DNA from: Comamonadaceae bacterium
Lineage (GTDB): Bacteria > Pseudomonadota > Gammaproteobacteria > Burkholderiales > Burkholderiaceae_C
Assembly (NCBI GenBank): GCA_947494405.1
Contig: CANLWQ010000002.1
Coordinates: 1 to 24,402, forward strand
Direction: 5' to 3'
DNA: 24,402 nucleotides
In this document: piece after piece, positions 10,388 through 19,318 of the stretch
Layout: each line of letters begins with the position of its first letter
Position numbering within the stretch: position 1 is the stretch's first letter
Notes under the pieces: generated by a model
What the model saw: only the letters and a program-made list of their open reading frames with translations
The model's database searches: none
What the model was told of the DNA's origin: nothing
Program-made: the position numbers and the translations under genes

Positions 10388-11566
10388 TCAGCGCAACTTC
10401 AATGTGGACAAACCCACCAAACACAACAACATGGTGATGATCCAAAACCTCACCACCACCTGCGTTTCTTTCCAGCCAGATTTCTCAAAGTGATGATGCA
10501 ATGGGGCCATCTTCAATATGCGCTTGCCCACACCAAATTTTCGTTTGGTGTATTTGAAATAGCTCACCTGCAACATCACCGACACCGCTTCGGCCACGAA
10601 GATGCCGCCCATGATGGCCAAAACAATTTCTTGCCTGACGATGACGGCAATCGTGCCCAAAGCAGCGCCCAAACCCAGCGCACCCACGTCACCCATAAAG
10701 ACTTGCGCGGGGTGGGTGTTGAACCATAAAAATGCAAGACCTGCGCCGGCCATGGCCGCACAAAAAACCAGTAATTCGCCCGAACCCGGAATGTGCGGTA
10801 GAAACAAATACCGCGAAAACACGGCTGAACCTGTGACATAGGCAAACACACCTAAGGCAGAGCCCACCATCACCACGGGCATGATGGCCAGTCCATCCAA
10901 ACCGTCGGTCAGGTTGACAGCATTGCTAGAGCCAACGATCACCAGATAGGTCAAACCCACAAAGCCCAAAATACCCAAGGGATAACTTATTTCTTTGAAA
11001 AAGGGCACAAGCAATCCTGCTTTGGGTGGCAAGCTCACATCAAAACCAGAGCGCACCCAGCTGTAGAAAAGCTCTAGGACACGCATATTGCTTACCTCGG
11101 AAATACTGAACACCAAGTACAGAGCAGCAAGCAATCCAATCAACGACTGCCAAAGGTATTTTTCTCCTGACGGCATTCCTTCGGGGTCTTTTCTGACGAC
11201 TTTGCGCCAGTCATCCGCCCAGCCAATAGCGCCAAAACCCAGAGTGACCAACAACACAATCCATACAAAACGGTTGGACAAATCTACCCAAAGCAAGGTG
11301 GACAAAGTAATGGCCAACAGTATCAATACGCCGCCCATGGTGGGGGTACCGGACTTCACCAAATGTGACTCAACGCCATAGCCTCTGATGGGCTGACCTA
11401 TTTTGAGTTCTGTTAATTTACGAATCACAAACGGACCTGCTATCAAGCCCATCAACAGCGCGGTCAGTGCTGCCATCACCGCTCTGAATGTCAGGTATTG
11501 AAATACCCGCAAATAACCGTAGTCGGGTGACATGGCCTGTAACCACTGCGCCAAACTCAAGAGCAT
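10388..11566 (-). CDS. mraY: Phospho-N-acetylmuramoyl-pentapeptide-transferase
   Basis: MraY moves phospho-MurNAc-pentapeptide onto undecaprenyl phosphate to make lipid I at the inner membrane. The 392-residue product is a polytopic membrane protein. It has GTPTMGG (73-79), the catalytic Asp pair in GWADDWRKV (115-123), the metal-binding [13 protein letters not shown] (215-227), and the cytoplasmic HHH motif in [12 protein letters not shown] (354-365). The start at 11566 has GGAGG 4 nt upstream and overlaps the end of murF by 10 bp. An upstream start 14 codons earlier is open but adds a Cys-rich stretch foreign to MraY, so it is rejected. Confidence 0.98.
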   Translation of the reverse strand: MLLSLAQWLQAMSPDYGYLRVFQYLTFRAVMAALTALLMGLIAGPFVIRKLTELKIGQPIRGYGVESHLVKSGTPTMGGVLILLAITLSTLLWVDLSNRFVWIVLLVTLGFGAIGWADDWRKVVRKDPEGMPSGEKYLWQSLIGLLAALYLVFSISEVSNMRVLELFYSWVRSGFDVSLPPKAGLLVPFFKEISYPLGILGFVGLTYLVIVGSSNAVNLTDGLDGLAIMPVVMVGSALGVFAYVTGSAVFSRYLFLPHIPGSGELLVFCAAMAGAGLAFLWFNTHPAQVFMGDVGALGLGAALGTIAVIVRQEIVLAIMGGIFVAEAVSVMLQVSYFKYTKRKFGVGKRILKMAPLHHHFEKSGWKETQVVVRFWIITMLLCLVGLSTLKLR

Positions 11567-12975
11567 GAGGCCTCCGCAGCAGTTGAAGATGTTTGTGTAT
11601 GGACCCAAGACTGAACGGCTTGAACCACTCGCTCCATGCGCATGAAACGCGAGCCTTTGATGAGCACAGTTGCAACAGCGGGTAACAGGGTCAGCACTTG
11701 TGCATTGACTTCATCGATGGAGGTGCAATGCCTGGCATTTGAAAACACCTTGGCTGAATATCGACTGAGTTCACCCAAGGTAATCAGGTGCTCGATACCG
11801 CTGGCTTGGGCGTATCTTCCAACCTCAGCATGAAACTCTGGGCCTTGGGTTCCCACTTCACCCATGTCCCCTAGCACCAATACCCTGGGCTCTGGCGACT
11901 GCGCCAAGAGATCAATGGCTGCACGAACAGAGTCGGGGTTGGCGTTGTACGTGTCATCAACCAACACCAACTGTCGATGATTCACAGTCAATGTCAATGA
12001 CCGCGATCTTCCGGCGACTGGCTCAAAGGCAGCCAGTCCTTGTTCAATCATGTGCAGCGGCACTTGGGCGGCCACTGCGCAACTGATGGCTGCCAAGGCG
12101 TTGTGAACATTGTGCTCACCCGCGACTGATAAATGAGTTGTCAATGGGCCAAGCGGTGTGTGAACGCTTAATTTCCAATGCTGATGGTTCCAGGTGCCAT
12201 TTAAGAGATGAACATCTGAATTTGCGGTTCGACCAAAACTGATCACCTCTTTGCCCTCAGCCAAATGGCGCCACACCCCGGTGTGCTCATCATCGGCCGC
12301 AAACACGGCAACACCCTGTGCAGGCAAAGCAGAAAGCACCGCCCCGTTTTCAGTCGCCACAGCTTGCACGCTGTGCATAAATTCTTGGTGCTCACGCTGG
12401 GCGTTGTTAACCAATGCCACTGTGGGCATGCACAAGGATGCAAGATTGGCGATCTCTCCGGGGTGGTTCATACCCAGTTCAAGCACCGCACTGCGGTGGT
12501 GCTGCTGCAGCCTCAAAAGCGTCAACGGCACACCAATGTCATTGTTGAAGTTACCTTGGGTGGCCAAAGCATCTTTGCCCTGCCATACATGCAAAATGCT
12601 GGCGATCATTTGGGTGACCGTGGTTTTGCCGTTGCTCCCCGTCACCGCAATCAATGGCAAGGAGAACTGTGCGCGCCAAGCTTGGGCAATTTGACCAAGG
12701 GCTTGGCGTGTGTCATCAACCTCTAAACCCATCAATCCAGCTTGTGACAAACCATGGGTTGCGATAGCTGCAGAAACACCCAAACCTTTTAATTGCGCTA
12801 AAAAATCATGTCCATCAAATCGATCGCCTTTTAAAGCCACGAACAAATCGCCTTGAGTGAGTGTGCGCGTGTCTGTGTGCAAGCGTGAAAACACGGCATG
12901 CGCATCCCCTATCAATCGACTGTGTGGCAGCCACGCATGCAATTGCCCCAGCGTGATGTTGAGCACTTGACTCAT
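11557..12975 (-). CDS. murF: UDP-MurNAc-tripeptide--D-alanyl-D-alanine ligase
   Basis: MurF adds the D-Ala-D-Ala dipeptide made by Ddl and completes the cytoplasmic pentapeptide precursor. The 472-residue product has an N-terminal substrate domain with the [16 protein letters not shown] segment (35-50), the P-loop VTGSNGKTT (111-119), [11 protein letters not shown], the NNAQREH motif, and [13 protein letters not shown]. The last two separate MurF from the other Mur ligases. The start at 12975 overlaps the murE stop as ATGA, with GAGG upstream. Its 3' end overlaps the mraY start by 10 bp, and the last residues (TAAEASCS) are encoded over the mraY ribosome binding site. Confidence 0.97.
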   Translation of the reverse strand: MSQVLNITLGQLHAWLPHSRLIGDAHAVFSRLHTDTRTLTQGDLFVALKGDRFDGHDFLAQLKGLGVSAAIATHGLSQAGLMGLEVDDTRQALGQIAQAWRAQFSLPLIAVTGSNGKTTVTQMIASILHVWQGKDALATQGNFNNDIGVPLTLLRLQQHHRSAVLELGMNHPGEIANLASLCMPTVALVNNAQREHQEFMHSVQAVATENGAVLSALPAQGVAVFAADDEHTGVWRHLAEGKEVISFGRTANSDVHLLNGTWNHQHWKLSVHTPLGPLTTHLSVAGEHNVHNALAAISCAVAAQVPLHMIEQGLAAFEPVAGRSRSLTLTVNHRQLVLVDDTYNANPDSVRAAIDLLAQSPEPRVLVLGDMGEVGTQGPEFHAEVGRYAQASGIEHLITLGELSRYSAKVFSNARHCTSIDEVNAQVLTLLPAVATVLIKGSRFMRMERVVQAVQSWVHTQTSSTAAEASCS

Positions 12976-14462
12976 ACCCAGCCTCGCAATTTCAATGCAG
13001 CCATGGCATGCGCCGTGTCAGAAAAACTCAAGCGCGAAGCACCAATTTCCTGATAGTTTTCATGTCCTTTTCCCGCAACCAAGATCACATCTTGCGGCTT
13101 GGCTTGGGCAATCGTTTGCGCTATGGCCTGGGCGCGGTCAATGCACACCGTCAGTTTTGCTGTGTTGCTTAAACCCGCCACCATGCTTTGAATAATCTGT
13201 TCAGGATCTTCGTTGCGTGGGTTGTCACTGGTGAACACCAAGTGGTGGGCGAATTCTTCAGCCACTTTGGCCATAGGTGCGCGTTTGGAGGTATCGCGGT
13301 TGCCGCCGCAGCCAAAGACACAGTGCAAATCTCCCTCACGTGCTTTGGCCATGGGAAGCAAGGCTTTCAGCGCTTGCAACAACGCATCGGGTGTATGGGC
13401 ATAGTCAACCACCACACAAGGCGCGTTCACACCTCCCATGCTTTGCATGCGACCCGGCACAGCAGGTAAACCTCGACAAGCTTGCACGGCATCTGCCAGA
13501 GACACCCCAAGCGAGCGCATGGCGGCTATGACGCCAAGTACATTGATGACATTGAAGTCCGCTACCCAATCAGTGTGCAACGAATGCACTTCTTCACCTT
13601 CTTGCACCTGAAACTGCAATCCATGACCGCTGTTGTGTACGTCTTTGGCGCGCAGTCTTGCCGGCTGATGCATTGAAACGGTCCAAACATCTGTTGCTGC
13701 TTCGCTGTTTTGCGTTTGAAGCTGCTGCACCAAAACTTTGCCTTGTGGGTCATCGATGTTGATGACTGCAGCCTTCAACTTGGGCCAGGCAAATAATTTT
13801 GCTTTGGCCTTCCAGTAGTCATCCATATGGGCGTGGTAATCCAAATGGTCTTGTGTGAAATTGGTGAATATGGCTACGCTGATTTGCGTACCTTCCAGTC
13901 GATATTCACTCAAGCCAATGGAAGACGCCTCGATGGCACAGGCCTTGACACCATCGTCTGCCCATTGGCGTAACTGTGAATGCAGGCGCACAGGGTCCGG
14001 CGTTGTCATGCCAGTGGCTTGCATCTGATCGCCTTGGCCCATCCCCAATGTGCCTACAACCGCACAGCGCTTGCCCAAGCTTGTGAGTGCATGTGAAAGC
14101 CACCACGCGGTAGATGTTTTTCCGTTGGTGCCAGTGACTGCCAATACCTGCAGTTGCTGACTTGGCGATTCGTAGTAAGCATCGGCAATCGGTCCACAGG
14201 CTTGTTTTAAATCGATATAGGTTCCAATTTTTTGCTCGTCCTGTGCCCATGTGAATGCATGTGCACCTGTCGCTTCCACCAAACAAGCACTTGCTCCTTG
14301 GGCTAAGGCTTGCGCCACATAGTCGCGCGCATCATGTGCCAATCCAGGCCAAGCTAAAAAACCATCACCTTGTTTGACTTTTCGGCTGTCAATATGAAGC
14401 TCGCCCGTGACTGCTTGGCGCAACCACTGGGCAGCTTGTGTCGGTGTATGCAGTGCTTGCAT
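12972..14462 (-). CDS. murE: UDP-MurNAc-L-Ala-D-Glu--meso-diaminopimelate ligase
   Basis: MurE adds the third stem residue. The 496-residue product has DSRKVKQGDGFLAWPG (25-40), the P-loop VTGTNGKTS (109-117), TTPDP (153-157), EASSIGL (178-184), and DYAHTPDALL in the third domain. The motif DNPR (413-416) is the signature of enzymes that take meso-diaminopimelate rather than lysine, which fits a Gram-negative wall and dapF in the same window. The chosen ATG at 14462 shares one base with the ftsI stop (TGATG). A TTG one codon earlier is also in frame. GGAG 8 nt upstream of the ATG could serve either, so the start is uncertain by one residue. Confidence 0.97.
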   Translation of the reverse strand: MQALHTPTQAAQWLRQAVTGELHIDSRKVKQGDGFLAWPGLAHDARDYVAQALAQGASACLVEATGAHAFTWAQDEQKIGTYIDLKQACGPIADAYYESPSQQLQVLAVTGTNGKTSTAWWLSHALTSLGKRCAVVGTLGMGQGDQMQATGMTTPDPVRLHSQLRQWADDGVKACAIEASSIGLSEYRLEGTQISVAIFTNFTQDHLDYHAHMDDYWKAKAKLFAWPKLKAAVINIDDPQGKVLVQQLQTQNSEAATDVWTVSMHQPARLRAKDVHNSGHGLQFQVQEGEEVHSLHTDWVADFNVINVLGVIAAMRSLGVSLADAVQACRGLPAVPGRMQSMGGVNAPCVVVDYAHTPDALLQALKALLPMAKAREGDLHCVFGCGGNRDTSKRAPMAKVAEEFAHHLVFTSDNPRNEDPEQIIQSMVAGLSNTAKLTVCIDRAQAIAQTIAQAKPQDVILVAGKGHENYQEIGASRLSFSDTAHAMAALKLRGWV

Positions 14463-16198
14463 CAAAACGACTCCGCTTCAGCTTTGGCAATCACTTGAGG
14501 CTTGACTGCTCTATCAGGTTGAACGCCCAACATTCGCAATGTTTGTTGAACCGTTGCACTGAATACCGGTGCAGCCACATCGCCACCAAAATAGTGTCCG
14601 TTGGTGGGCTCATCAATCATCACTGCAACAACTATTCTGGGGTTTTCAATCGGTGCCATACCGACAAAAAATCCCCTGTATTTTTTGTCTGCATAGCCTT
14701 TGCCTTCTTGCTTATGGGCTGTACCGGTTTTTCCACCCACCGAATAGCCCATGGTTTGTGCTTTGGGTGCCGTGCCGCCGGGGCCGGTGACCAAATTGAG
14801 CATGTTGCGAACGGCGATAGCGTTTTGCGCGCTGATGGCGCGCACACCAACGACTTTGTCTTCTCGCTTGATGAGGCTGACAGGAACCACTTCACCATCA
14901 CGCGCAAACAGGGTGTAGGCTTGGGCCAATTGAAACAAACTGGTGGACAAGCCATAGCCATAACTCATGGTGGCTTGTTCCATGGGACGCCATGTTTTGT
15001 AAGGCCGCAAGCGCCCAGCCACAGCACCTGGAAATGGCACTTGCGGTTTTTGCCCAAACCCCAATTGCGTATACATCTCCCACATGTCTTTAGGGGGCAT
15101 CTTCATGGCAATTTTCACTGTGCCGATATTGCTGGATTTTTGTATCACCTCGGACACACTCAAGACCCCATGCGGATGGGCATCTTTGATGGTCATGCCA
15201 TACATATTGAGTTTGCCTGGCGCGGTATCTATGGGTGTTTCAGCTTTGACCAAGCCTTTTTCCATCGCCAAGGCAATGACAAAAGGCTTCATGGTTGAGC
15301 CGGGTTCAAACGTGTCCGTCAATGCACGGTTACGCATCTGAACCGCATTGAAATTACTCCGCTTTTCTGGTGCGTAGCTGGGGTAGTTGGCCAGCGCCAG
15401 CACATCTCCCGATTGCGCATCCAACACCACCACGCTGCCCGCTGCGGCTTTGTTATCTATGACCGCTTCACGTAATCGCTGGTAGGCAAAGTACTGCACT
15501 TTGCTGTCTATGCTTAACTGCAGGTCGCGGCCATCCTCAGGCGGGATCTCGTCCCCAATACCTTCAATCACCTGCTTGTATCCGTTGTGGATAACCCGGC
15601 GCGAGCCACTTTTCCCAGCCAAATGCTTGTTGAATGCCAACTCAACGCCTTCTTGACCTGTATTTTCAATATTGGTGAACCCCACCACATGCGCTGCGGC
15701 CTCACCTTCGGGATACATGCGTTTGTATTCCATGGTGGTGTAGACGCCATGTATGCCCAGTTCTGCAACTTTTTTACCCGTGGCCATGTCGGCCTGCCGT
15801 TTGAGCCACACATGTTTTCTGCGGGGGTTTTTGATTTTTCCTTGAATCTCCGCTGGCGAGATGTCTAAAAGTTGCGCCAATTCTTTGAGTTTGGGATGGC
15901 TTGTATCAATCTCCTCTGGACTGGCCCAAATGCTTGGCATGGGTACGCTGGAGGCCAAGATCAAGCCATTGCGATCGAGCACGCGCCCCCGGTTAGCAGG
16001 AATTTCCAAGGTTCTCTCAAACCTCACCTGCCCTTGTTTTTTAAAGAAATTGTTGTCCAACACCTGCACATAAGCAGCGCGTGCGACCAATGCCAAGAAA
16101 CCCAGCGCAATGCCCGCCACGATGAACTGACTTCGCCAAATAGGGGTCTTGCTTGCCAGCAAGGGGTTGGTGGAGTACTGCACACTGCGGCTGCTCAT
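14462..16198 (-). CDS. ftsI: Septal transpeptidase FtsI (penicillin-binding protein 3)
   Basis: FtsI is the class B penicillin-binding protein that cross-links septal peptidoglycan made by FtsW. The 578-residue product has a short cytoplasmic N-terminus, one membrane anchor at about 22-45, and the dimerisation/pedestal domain starting at RTLEIPANRGRVLDRNG (62-78). The transpeptidase domain carries all three catalytic motifs: the SxxK motif STMK (active Ser301), SSN (355-357) and KTGT (490-493). The start at 16198 overlaps the ftsL stop as ATGA. Length and motif spacing are normal. It is the expected target of divisome-specific beta-lactams. Confidence 0.98.
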   Translation of the reverse strand: MSSRSVQYSTNPLLASKTPIWRSQFIVAGIALGFLALVARAAYVQVLDNNFFKKQGQVRFERTLEIPANRGRVLDRNGLILASSVPMPSIWASPEEIDTSHPKLKELAQLLDISPAEIQGKIKNPRRKHVWLKRQADMATGKKVAELGIHGVYTTMEYKRMYPEGEAAAHVVGFTNIENTGQEGVELAFNKHLAGKSGSRRVIHNGYKQVIEGIGDEIPPEDGRDLQLSIDSKVQYFAYQRLREAVIDNKAAAGSVVVLDAQSGDVLALANYPSYAPEKRSNFNAVQMRNRALTDTFEPGSTMKPFVIALAMEKGLVKAETPIDTAPGKLNMYGMTIKDAHPHGVLSVSEVIQKSSNIGTVKIAMKMPPKDMWEMYTQLGFGQKPQVPFPGAVAGRLRPYKTWRPMEQATMSYGYGLSTSLFQLAQAYTLFARDGEVVPVSLIKREDKVVGVRAISAQNAIAVRNMLNLVTGPGGTAPKAQTMGYSVGGKTGTAHKQEGKGYADKKYRGFFVGMAPIENPRIVVAVMIDEPTNGHYFGGDVAAPVFSATVQQTLRMLGVQPDRAVKPQVIAKAEAESF

Positions 16199-16509
16199 GG
16201 CTGGGCCTTAGGTGGCGTGTTTGCTGAAATTTTTTCGCTGCTTGTGTTTTGTGTAGACACATATTGGGTGATGGCCGGCGAAATGGTTTGCATATGCATT
16301 TGTTCGCGCGCAAGTTTTTCTACCCGCAAAGGCGTGGCTTGTGCGCCTCGCTCCACATCCAATCGGTCGTGCTCGGTATCGAGTCTTTGGGCGAGTGCCT
16401 TGGCTCTGTCGAGTTCGGTGTACAAGCGCCGCGATTCATATTGGGTACGCACCAAATACAAGGCACTCAGCAATACCAACACCAGCAGCATTGCACTCAC
16501 CCTAGTCAT
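16195..16509 (-). CDS. ftsL: Cell division protein FtsL
   Basis: FtsL is a small bitopic membrane protein that forms a coiled-coil complex with FtsB and FtsQ and activates FtsW/FtsI. The 104-residue product has a very short cytoplasmic tail, a transmembrane helix at about 5-20, and a heptad-like coiled coil from [18 protein letters not shown] (about 24-41) to about residue 75. A low-complexity Thr/Ser/Pro tail follows. Primary sequence is poorly conserved in this family, so the call rests on size, topology and position between rsmH and ftsI. The start at 16509 overlaps the rsmH stop as ATGA, with GGAGG 4 nt upstream. Confidence 0.93.
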   Translation of the reverse strand: MTRVSAMLLVLVLLSALYLVRTQYESRRLYTELDRAKALAQRLDTEHDRLDVERGAQATPLRVEKLAREQMHMQTISPAITQYVSTQNTSSEKISANTPPKAQP

Positions 16510-17432
16510 ACAGCCTCCAGCAAAGGCAATTTCTGAGCGACACGCATGATGGCACTTCGACTGCGGGGATTGGCGCTCACCTCTTCTTGGCTTGGCTTTT
16601 GACGACCCAATGCATGGAGGGTTAAATTTTTGCGTGTGGCAAACGGTTCGCGACGGTCATAAACATCCTTCGCATGCTTTGCGATGAATTGCTTGACCAT
16701 GCGGTCTTCCAATGAATGAAAGCTGATCACCACCAGACGCCCTCCGGGCTGTAGCACCTGCAAACTCGCGTCCAGTGCAAATTCCAGTTCTTCCAACTCA
16801 CGGTTGATAAAAATTCGAAATGCCTGAAAGGTACGTGTGGCTGGGTTTTGACCTGGCTCGCGTTTTTTGACCACTGTGGCCACCAAGTCTGCCAAGCCCA
16901 AAGTGCTGGCGGGCAGCTGCCCCGCCTCTCTTTTGGCCACAATGGCTTTGGCAATGCCAGACGCAAACCGCTCTTCTCCATAGTCACGAATCACCTGAGT
17001 TATTTGGTCGGTGCTTGCCACGCCCAGCCAGTCGTGAACGCTTTGGCCCTGGCTTGTGTCCATTCGCATGTCCAATGGGCCGTCCTGGCGAAATGAGAAT
17101 CCGCGCTCGGGGTTGTCGATTTGCGGGGAGCTCACCCCCAGATCCATCAGCACACCCGCGACGCTGCTGTGGGGGAGTTGGCCCAGTGCGGCGAATCCCT
17201 GATGGCGTATTTCCACTCTGGGGTCGCTCATTGCTTTGGCCGCTGCAATCGCTTGCGGGTCTTTGTCGAAAACGATCAACTTGCCCTTGGGGGAGAGTGC
17301 TTCCAATATGCGCTTTGCATGCCCGCCGCGGCCAAATGTTGTGTCTACATAAGTGGCTTCGGCCTGGACGTCCAGCGCCGCGACCGCCTCCTTCAACATG
17401 ACGGTGGTGTGTGCCCATTCGTTGCTTGCCAT
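16506..17432 (-). CDS. rsmH: 16S rRNA (cytosine-1402 N4)-methyltransferase RsmH
   Basis: RsmH (MraW) methylates N4 of C1402 in the 16S rRNA decoding centre using S-adenosylmethionine. The 308-residue product shows the family start [10 protein letters not shown] (8-17), the SAM-binding motif [10 protein letters not shown] (30-39), FDKDP (55-59), the region [20 protein letters not shown], the [13 protein letters not shown] segment, and the C-terminal NPRSRSA. The start at 17432 is 6 bp after the mraZ stop. Only a weak AGTGGA stands before it, so coupling to mraZ is plausible. Its place as second gene of the dcw cluster is conserved across bacteria. Confidence 0.98.
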   Translation of the reverse strand: MASNEWAHTTVMLKEAVAALDVQAEATYVDTTFGRGGHAKRILEALSPKGKLIVFDKDPQAIAAAKAMSDPRVEIRHQGFAALGQLPHSSVAGVLMDLGVSSPQIDNPERGFSFRQDGPLDMRMDTSQGQSVHDWLGVASTDQITQVIRDYGEERFASGIAKAIVAKREAGQLPASTLGLADLVATVVKKREPGQNPATRTFQAFRIFINRELEELEFALDASLQVLQPGGRLVVISFHSLEDRMVKQFIAKHAKDVYDRREPFATRKNLTLHALGRQKPSQEEVSANPRSRSAIMRVAQKLPLLEAV

Positions 17433-17438
17433 TCCACT

Positions 17439-17867
17439 TTAAAACGAAAAGTCACGAAACACATCGGGCATTTCACCTTGCATGGCTTGAGCCTCTTGCG
17501 TGTCGTATGTCGACTTGTCCCAGAGCTCGAAATGGGTGCCCATGCCCAGCAGCATCACTTCTTTGCTGATGTGAGCGGCGCTGCGCAGTTCAGGCGAGAC
17601 AAGTACGCGGCCTGTGCCATCCATCTCAACATCCATGGCGTTACCCAACAAAATCCGTTTCCACCATTGCGCTGTCATGGGCAATGCGGCGACCCGCTCG
17701 CGAAATTTTTCCCACTCAACACGAGGAAACAACATCAAGCAGCCGTGAGGGTGACGCGTGATCGTGAGTTGCCCAGCGGCCGTTGCACTCAGCACGTCGC
17801 GATGCCTTGTAGGAACCGACAAGCGGCCCTTGGCATCCAAACTTAACGATGACGCACCTTGAAACAC
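17439..17867 (-). CDS. mraZ: Transcriptional regulator MraZ
   Basis: MraZ is a ring-forming DNA-binding protein of the SpoVT/AbrB fold that binds repeats ahead of the dcw operon and controls it. In E. coli it represses its own promoter. The 142-residue product has the two duplicated DxxxR half-domain motifs, DAKGR (11-15) and DGTGR (83-87), and begins with the family-typical [18 protein letters not shown]. The start is GTG at 17867, with AAAGGG 9 nt upstream. No ATG upstream would fit the family N-terminus. It is first in the dcw run, directly downstream of a likely MraZ operator. Confidence 0.97.
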   Translation of the reverse strand: MFQGASSLSLDAKGRLSVPTRHRDVLSATAAGQLTITRHPHGCLMLFPRVEWEKFRERVAALPMTAQWWKRILLGNAMDVEMDGTGRVLVSPELRSAAHISKEVMLLGMGTHFELWDKSTYDTQEAQAMQGEMPDVFRDFSF

Positions 17868-17909
17868 GGCTACAAACCCTTTATGACTTTGAAATGGGTG
17901 AAAAAGTGA

Positions 17910-17949
17910 TTGCTCTCACATTTTTCCACTAAATACCACTTCTATGCAC
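17910..17949 (-). promoter_or_regulatory. Putative MraZ operator: four direct repeats at 10-bp spacing
   Basis: Upstream of mraZ the minus strand holds four consecutive decamers: GTGCATAGAA, GTGGTATTTA, GTGGAAAAAT and GTGAGAGCAA. Each begins with GTG at exactly one helical turn. MraZ is known to bind direct G-rich repeats of the TGGGN type separated by 5 nt in E. coli, and AAAGTG-type repeats in Mollicutes. The spacing and position (43 to 82 nt before the mraZ start) match. Protein binding is inference. Confidence 0.72.
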
Positions 17950-17975
17950 TTTAACAGGATTTTCTTGTCTTGCAA
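17948..17975 (-). promoter_or_regulatory. Candidate promoter of the mraZ/dcw operon
   Basis: TTGCAA (17975-17970) and TAAAGT (17953-17948) are separated by 16 nt on the minus strand. Each matches the sigma-70 consensus at four of six positions. The -10 element would touch the first MraZ repeat, which suits autorepression. The match is modest and other A/T-rich elements lie upstream, so the exact promoter is uncertain. Confidence 0.35.
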
Positions 17976-18107
17976 GCCCTTAACCGAGTTTTTATCAGCA
18001 AAATCAACAACTTAGCACAAGTTTCGCATGGTAGTTATTTTGAAAAAACCTTAATAATGAAGCACTTAGAAAGTGAATCGAATGTGATTTATTGATTTTT
18101 TGGGCAT

Positions 18108-18136
18108 AAAAAAAGCAGGCCAGTGATGGCCTGCTT
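18108..18136 (-). terminator. Rho-independent terminator of dksA
   Basis: On the minus strand AAGCAGGCC and GGCCTGCTT form a perfect 9-bp stem with a 6-nt loop, followed at once by a run of seven T. It begins 22 bp after the dksA stop. It should end dksA transcripts and insulate the dcw operon from them. The remaining 240 bp up to mraZ hold its control region and no gene. Confidence 0.92.
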
Positions 18137-18157
18137 GGGAGATGAATGTTGGTTTTT

Positions 18158-19219
18158 TCAATCACCAAACATTTTTTGCTTCAATTCACGGCGTTGCTGC
18201 GCTTCAAGAGACAAGGTGGCGGTGGGCCTGGCCAATAAACGGCCCACCCCGATGGGCTCACCTGTTTCATCACAATAGCCGTAGTCGTCGCTGTCTATGC
18301 GGCTGATCGACTGCTCGATCTTCTTGAGCAGCTTTCTTTCTCTGTCGCGGGTACGCAGCTCTAGTGCATGCTCTTCTTCGATGGTGGCGCGGTCGGTTGG
18401 GTCAGGCACGATCACCGTGTCCTCGCGCAAATGCTCTGTGGTCTCACTTGCGTTGGTCAAAATATCTGTTTTAAGTTGAACTAACTTTAAACGGAAGAAG
18501 GCCAATTGCAATGCGCTCATGTACTCTTCATCAGGCATAGCAAGCAGCTCTTCATCAGAGAGGGTTGCTGCTGTTTTGGTTTTCCAGTTATTGGCCAATT
18601 TGGGGTTTTTGACAGGAATCATGGGAACAAACGCTGGCAGAGTGGGTACAGAAATGGGCCCGTAACTGGCTTTGGCCATGGTGGAGGCCACGCTCAAACC
18701 TGGCGGAGGCGGCATCATCGACATGGCTTTGGCGGCGCGAGGAGATTTTTTGGCCGTATCGGGAGAGGAGTCCACGCGGCCAGCAGCGGCAGGCGCGGTT
18801 GTTTTCAAGGCAGATTTAACAGAAGTTGTCACAGTTTTAGATGCAGGTTTCGCCGAAGCGGTCTTTTTGACAGGCAGCGGCGCTTTAGCCACTGGCGATT
18901 TCTTTGAAGGTACAACTTTTTTGGCAGGCACGGCCTTTTTGGCAGGCACTGCTTTTTTAGCTGCAACCGGTTTTTTAGCGGGAACAGCTTTCTTAGCAGG
19001 GACTGCTTTCTTAACAGGCACCACTTTCTTGGCAGGCGCTGCCTTTTTGGCTACGGCTTTTTTCGTGGCAACAGCTTTTTTAACGGGCACTGCTTTCTTC
19101 TTGGGTAAAGGTTTTTTGGCAGCAACAGGTGTTTTCACAACCTTTGCCTTGGGTTTTGCAGCCGTGACCTTGGTTTTACTCACGGCTTTGCTGTGGCTTG
19201 AATGCTTTACAGATTTCAA
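18158..19219 (-). CDS. dksA: DksA-type RNA polymerase-binding regulator with a lysine-rich N-terminal tail and degenerate zinc finger
   Basis: DksA enters the RNA polymerase secondary channel and, with ppGpp, retunes rRNA and amino-acid promoters. Residues 215-353 align with E. coli DksA. The coiled-coil tip residues are kept as DPTDRA (Asp273, Asp276, Ala278), as is ELRTRDRERKLLKKIE. The zinc finger keeps only Cys316 (GYCDETGEPIG); the other three positions are Thr319, Ser337 and Ala340. Ahead of this lies a tail of about 165 residues built of KKAVPA-like repeats. It has 43 Lys in the first 140 residues and no acidic residue before Asp150, resembling histone H1. E. coli DksA is 151 residues. 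The start is TTG with AAGGAG 7 nt upstream; the first internal ATG is codon 166. The gene ends at a strong terminator. Confidence 0.93.
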   Translation of the reverse strand: MKSVKHSSHSKAVSKTKVTAAKPKAKVVKTPVAAKKPLPKKKAVPVKKAVATKKAVAKKAAPAKKVVPVKKAVPAKKAVPAKKPVAAKKAVPAKKAVPAKKVVPSKKSPVAKAPLPVKKTASAKPASKTVTTSVKSALKTTAPAAAGRVDSSPDTAKKSPRAAKAMSMMPPPPGLSVASTMAKASYGPISVPTLPAFVPMIPVKNPKLANNWKTKTAATLSDEELLAMPDEEYMSALQLAFFRLKLVQLKTDILTNASETTEHLREDTVIVPDPTDRATIEEEHALELRTRDRERKLLKKIEQSISRIDSDDYGYCDETGEPIGVGRLLARPTATLSLEAQQRRELKQKMFGD

Positions 19220-19226
19220 TGCAATT

Positions 19227-19232
19227 CTCCTT
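19227..19232 (-). promoter_or_regulatory. Ribosome binding site of dksA, supporting the TTG start
   Basis: AAGGAG stands 7 nt before the TTG at 19219. This near-perfect site is the main evidence that translation begins at TTG and includes the lysine-rich tail. The alternative is an internal ATG at codon 166. Confidence 0.7.
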
Positions 19233-19264
19233 ACAGCCAGGCGTGGAGTGCATCCGCACCAAGC

Positions 19265-19292
19265 CCCATACTGCTTCTGGTTGTTGTCTCAA
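19265..19292 (-). promoter_or_regulatory. Candidate dksA promoter
   Basis: TTGAGA (five of six to the -35 consensus) is followed after 16 nt by TATGGG (three of six to -10) in the cobW-dksA gap. The GC-rich stretch after it resembles a stringent-type discriminator. The -10 element is weak, so this is tentative. Confidence 0.3.
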
Positions 19293-19318
19293 ACTTCATC
19301 AGTGACCAGTGCCATCAG

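Noticed and set aside
14438..15298. Plus-strand open frame of 286 codons
   Set aside because: It lies wholly antisense to the well-supported ftsI, is rich in His, Cys and Phe, resembles no family I know, and has no upstream signals.
17121..17846. Plus-strand open frame of 241 codons
   Set aside because: It is antisense to rsmH and mraZ, both certain genes. Its composition is that of a shadow frame.
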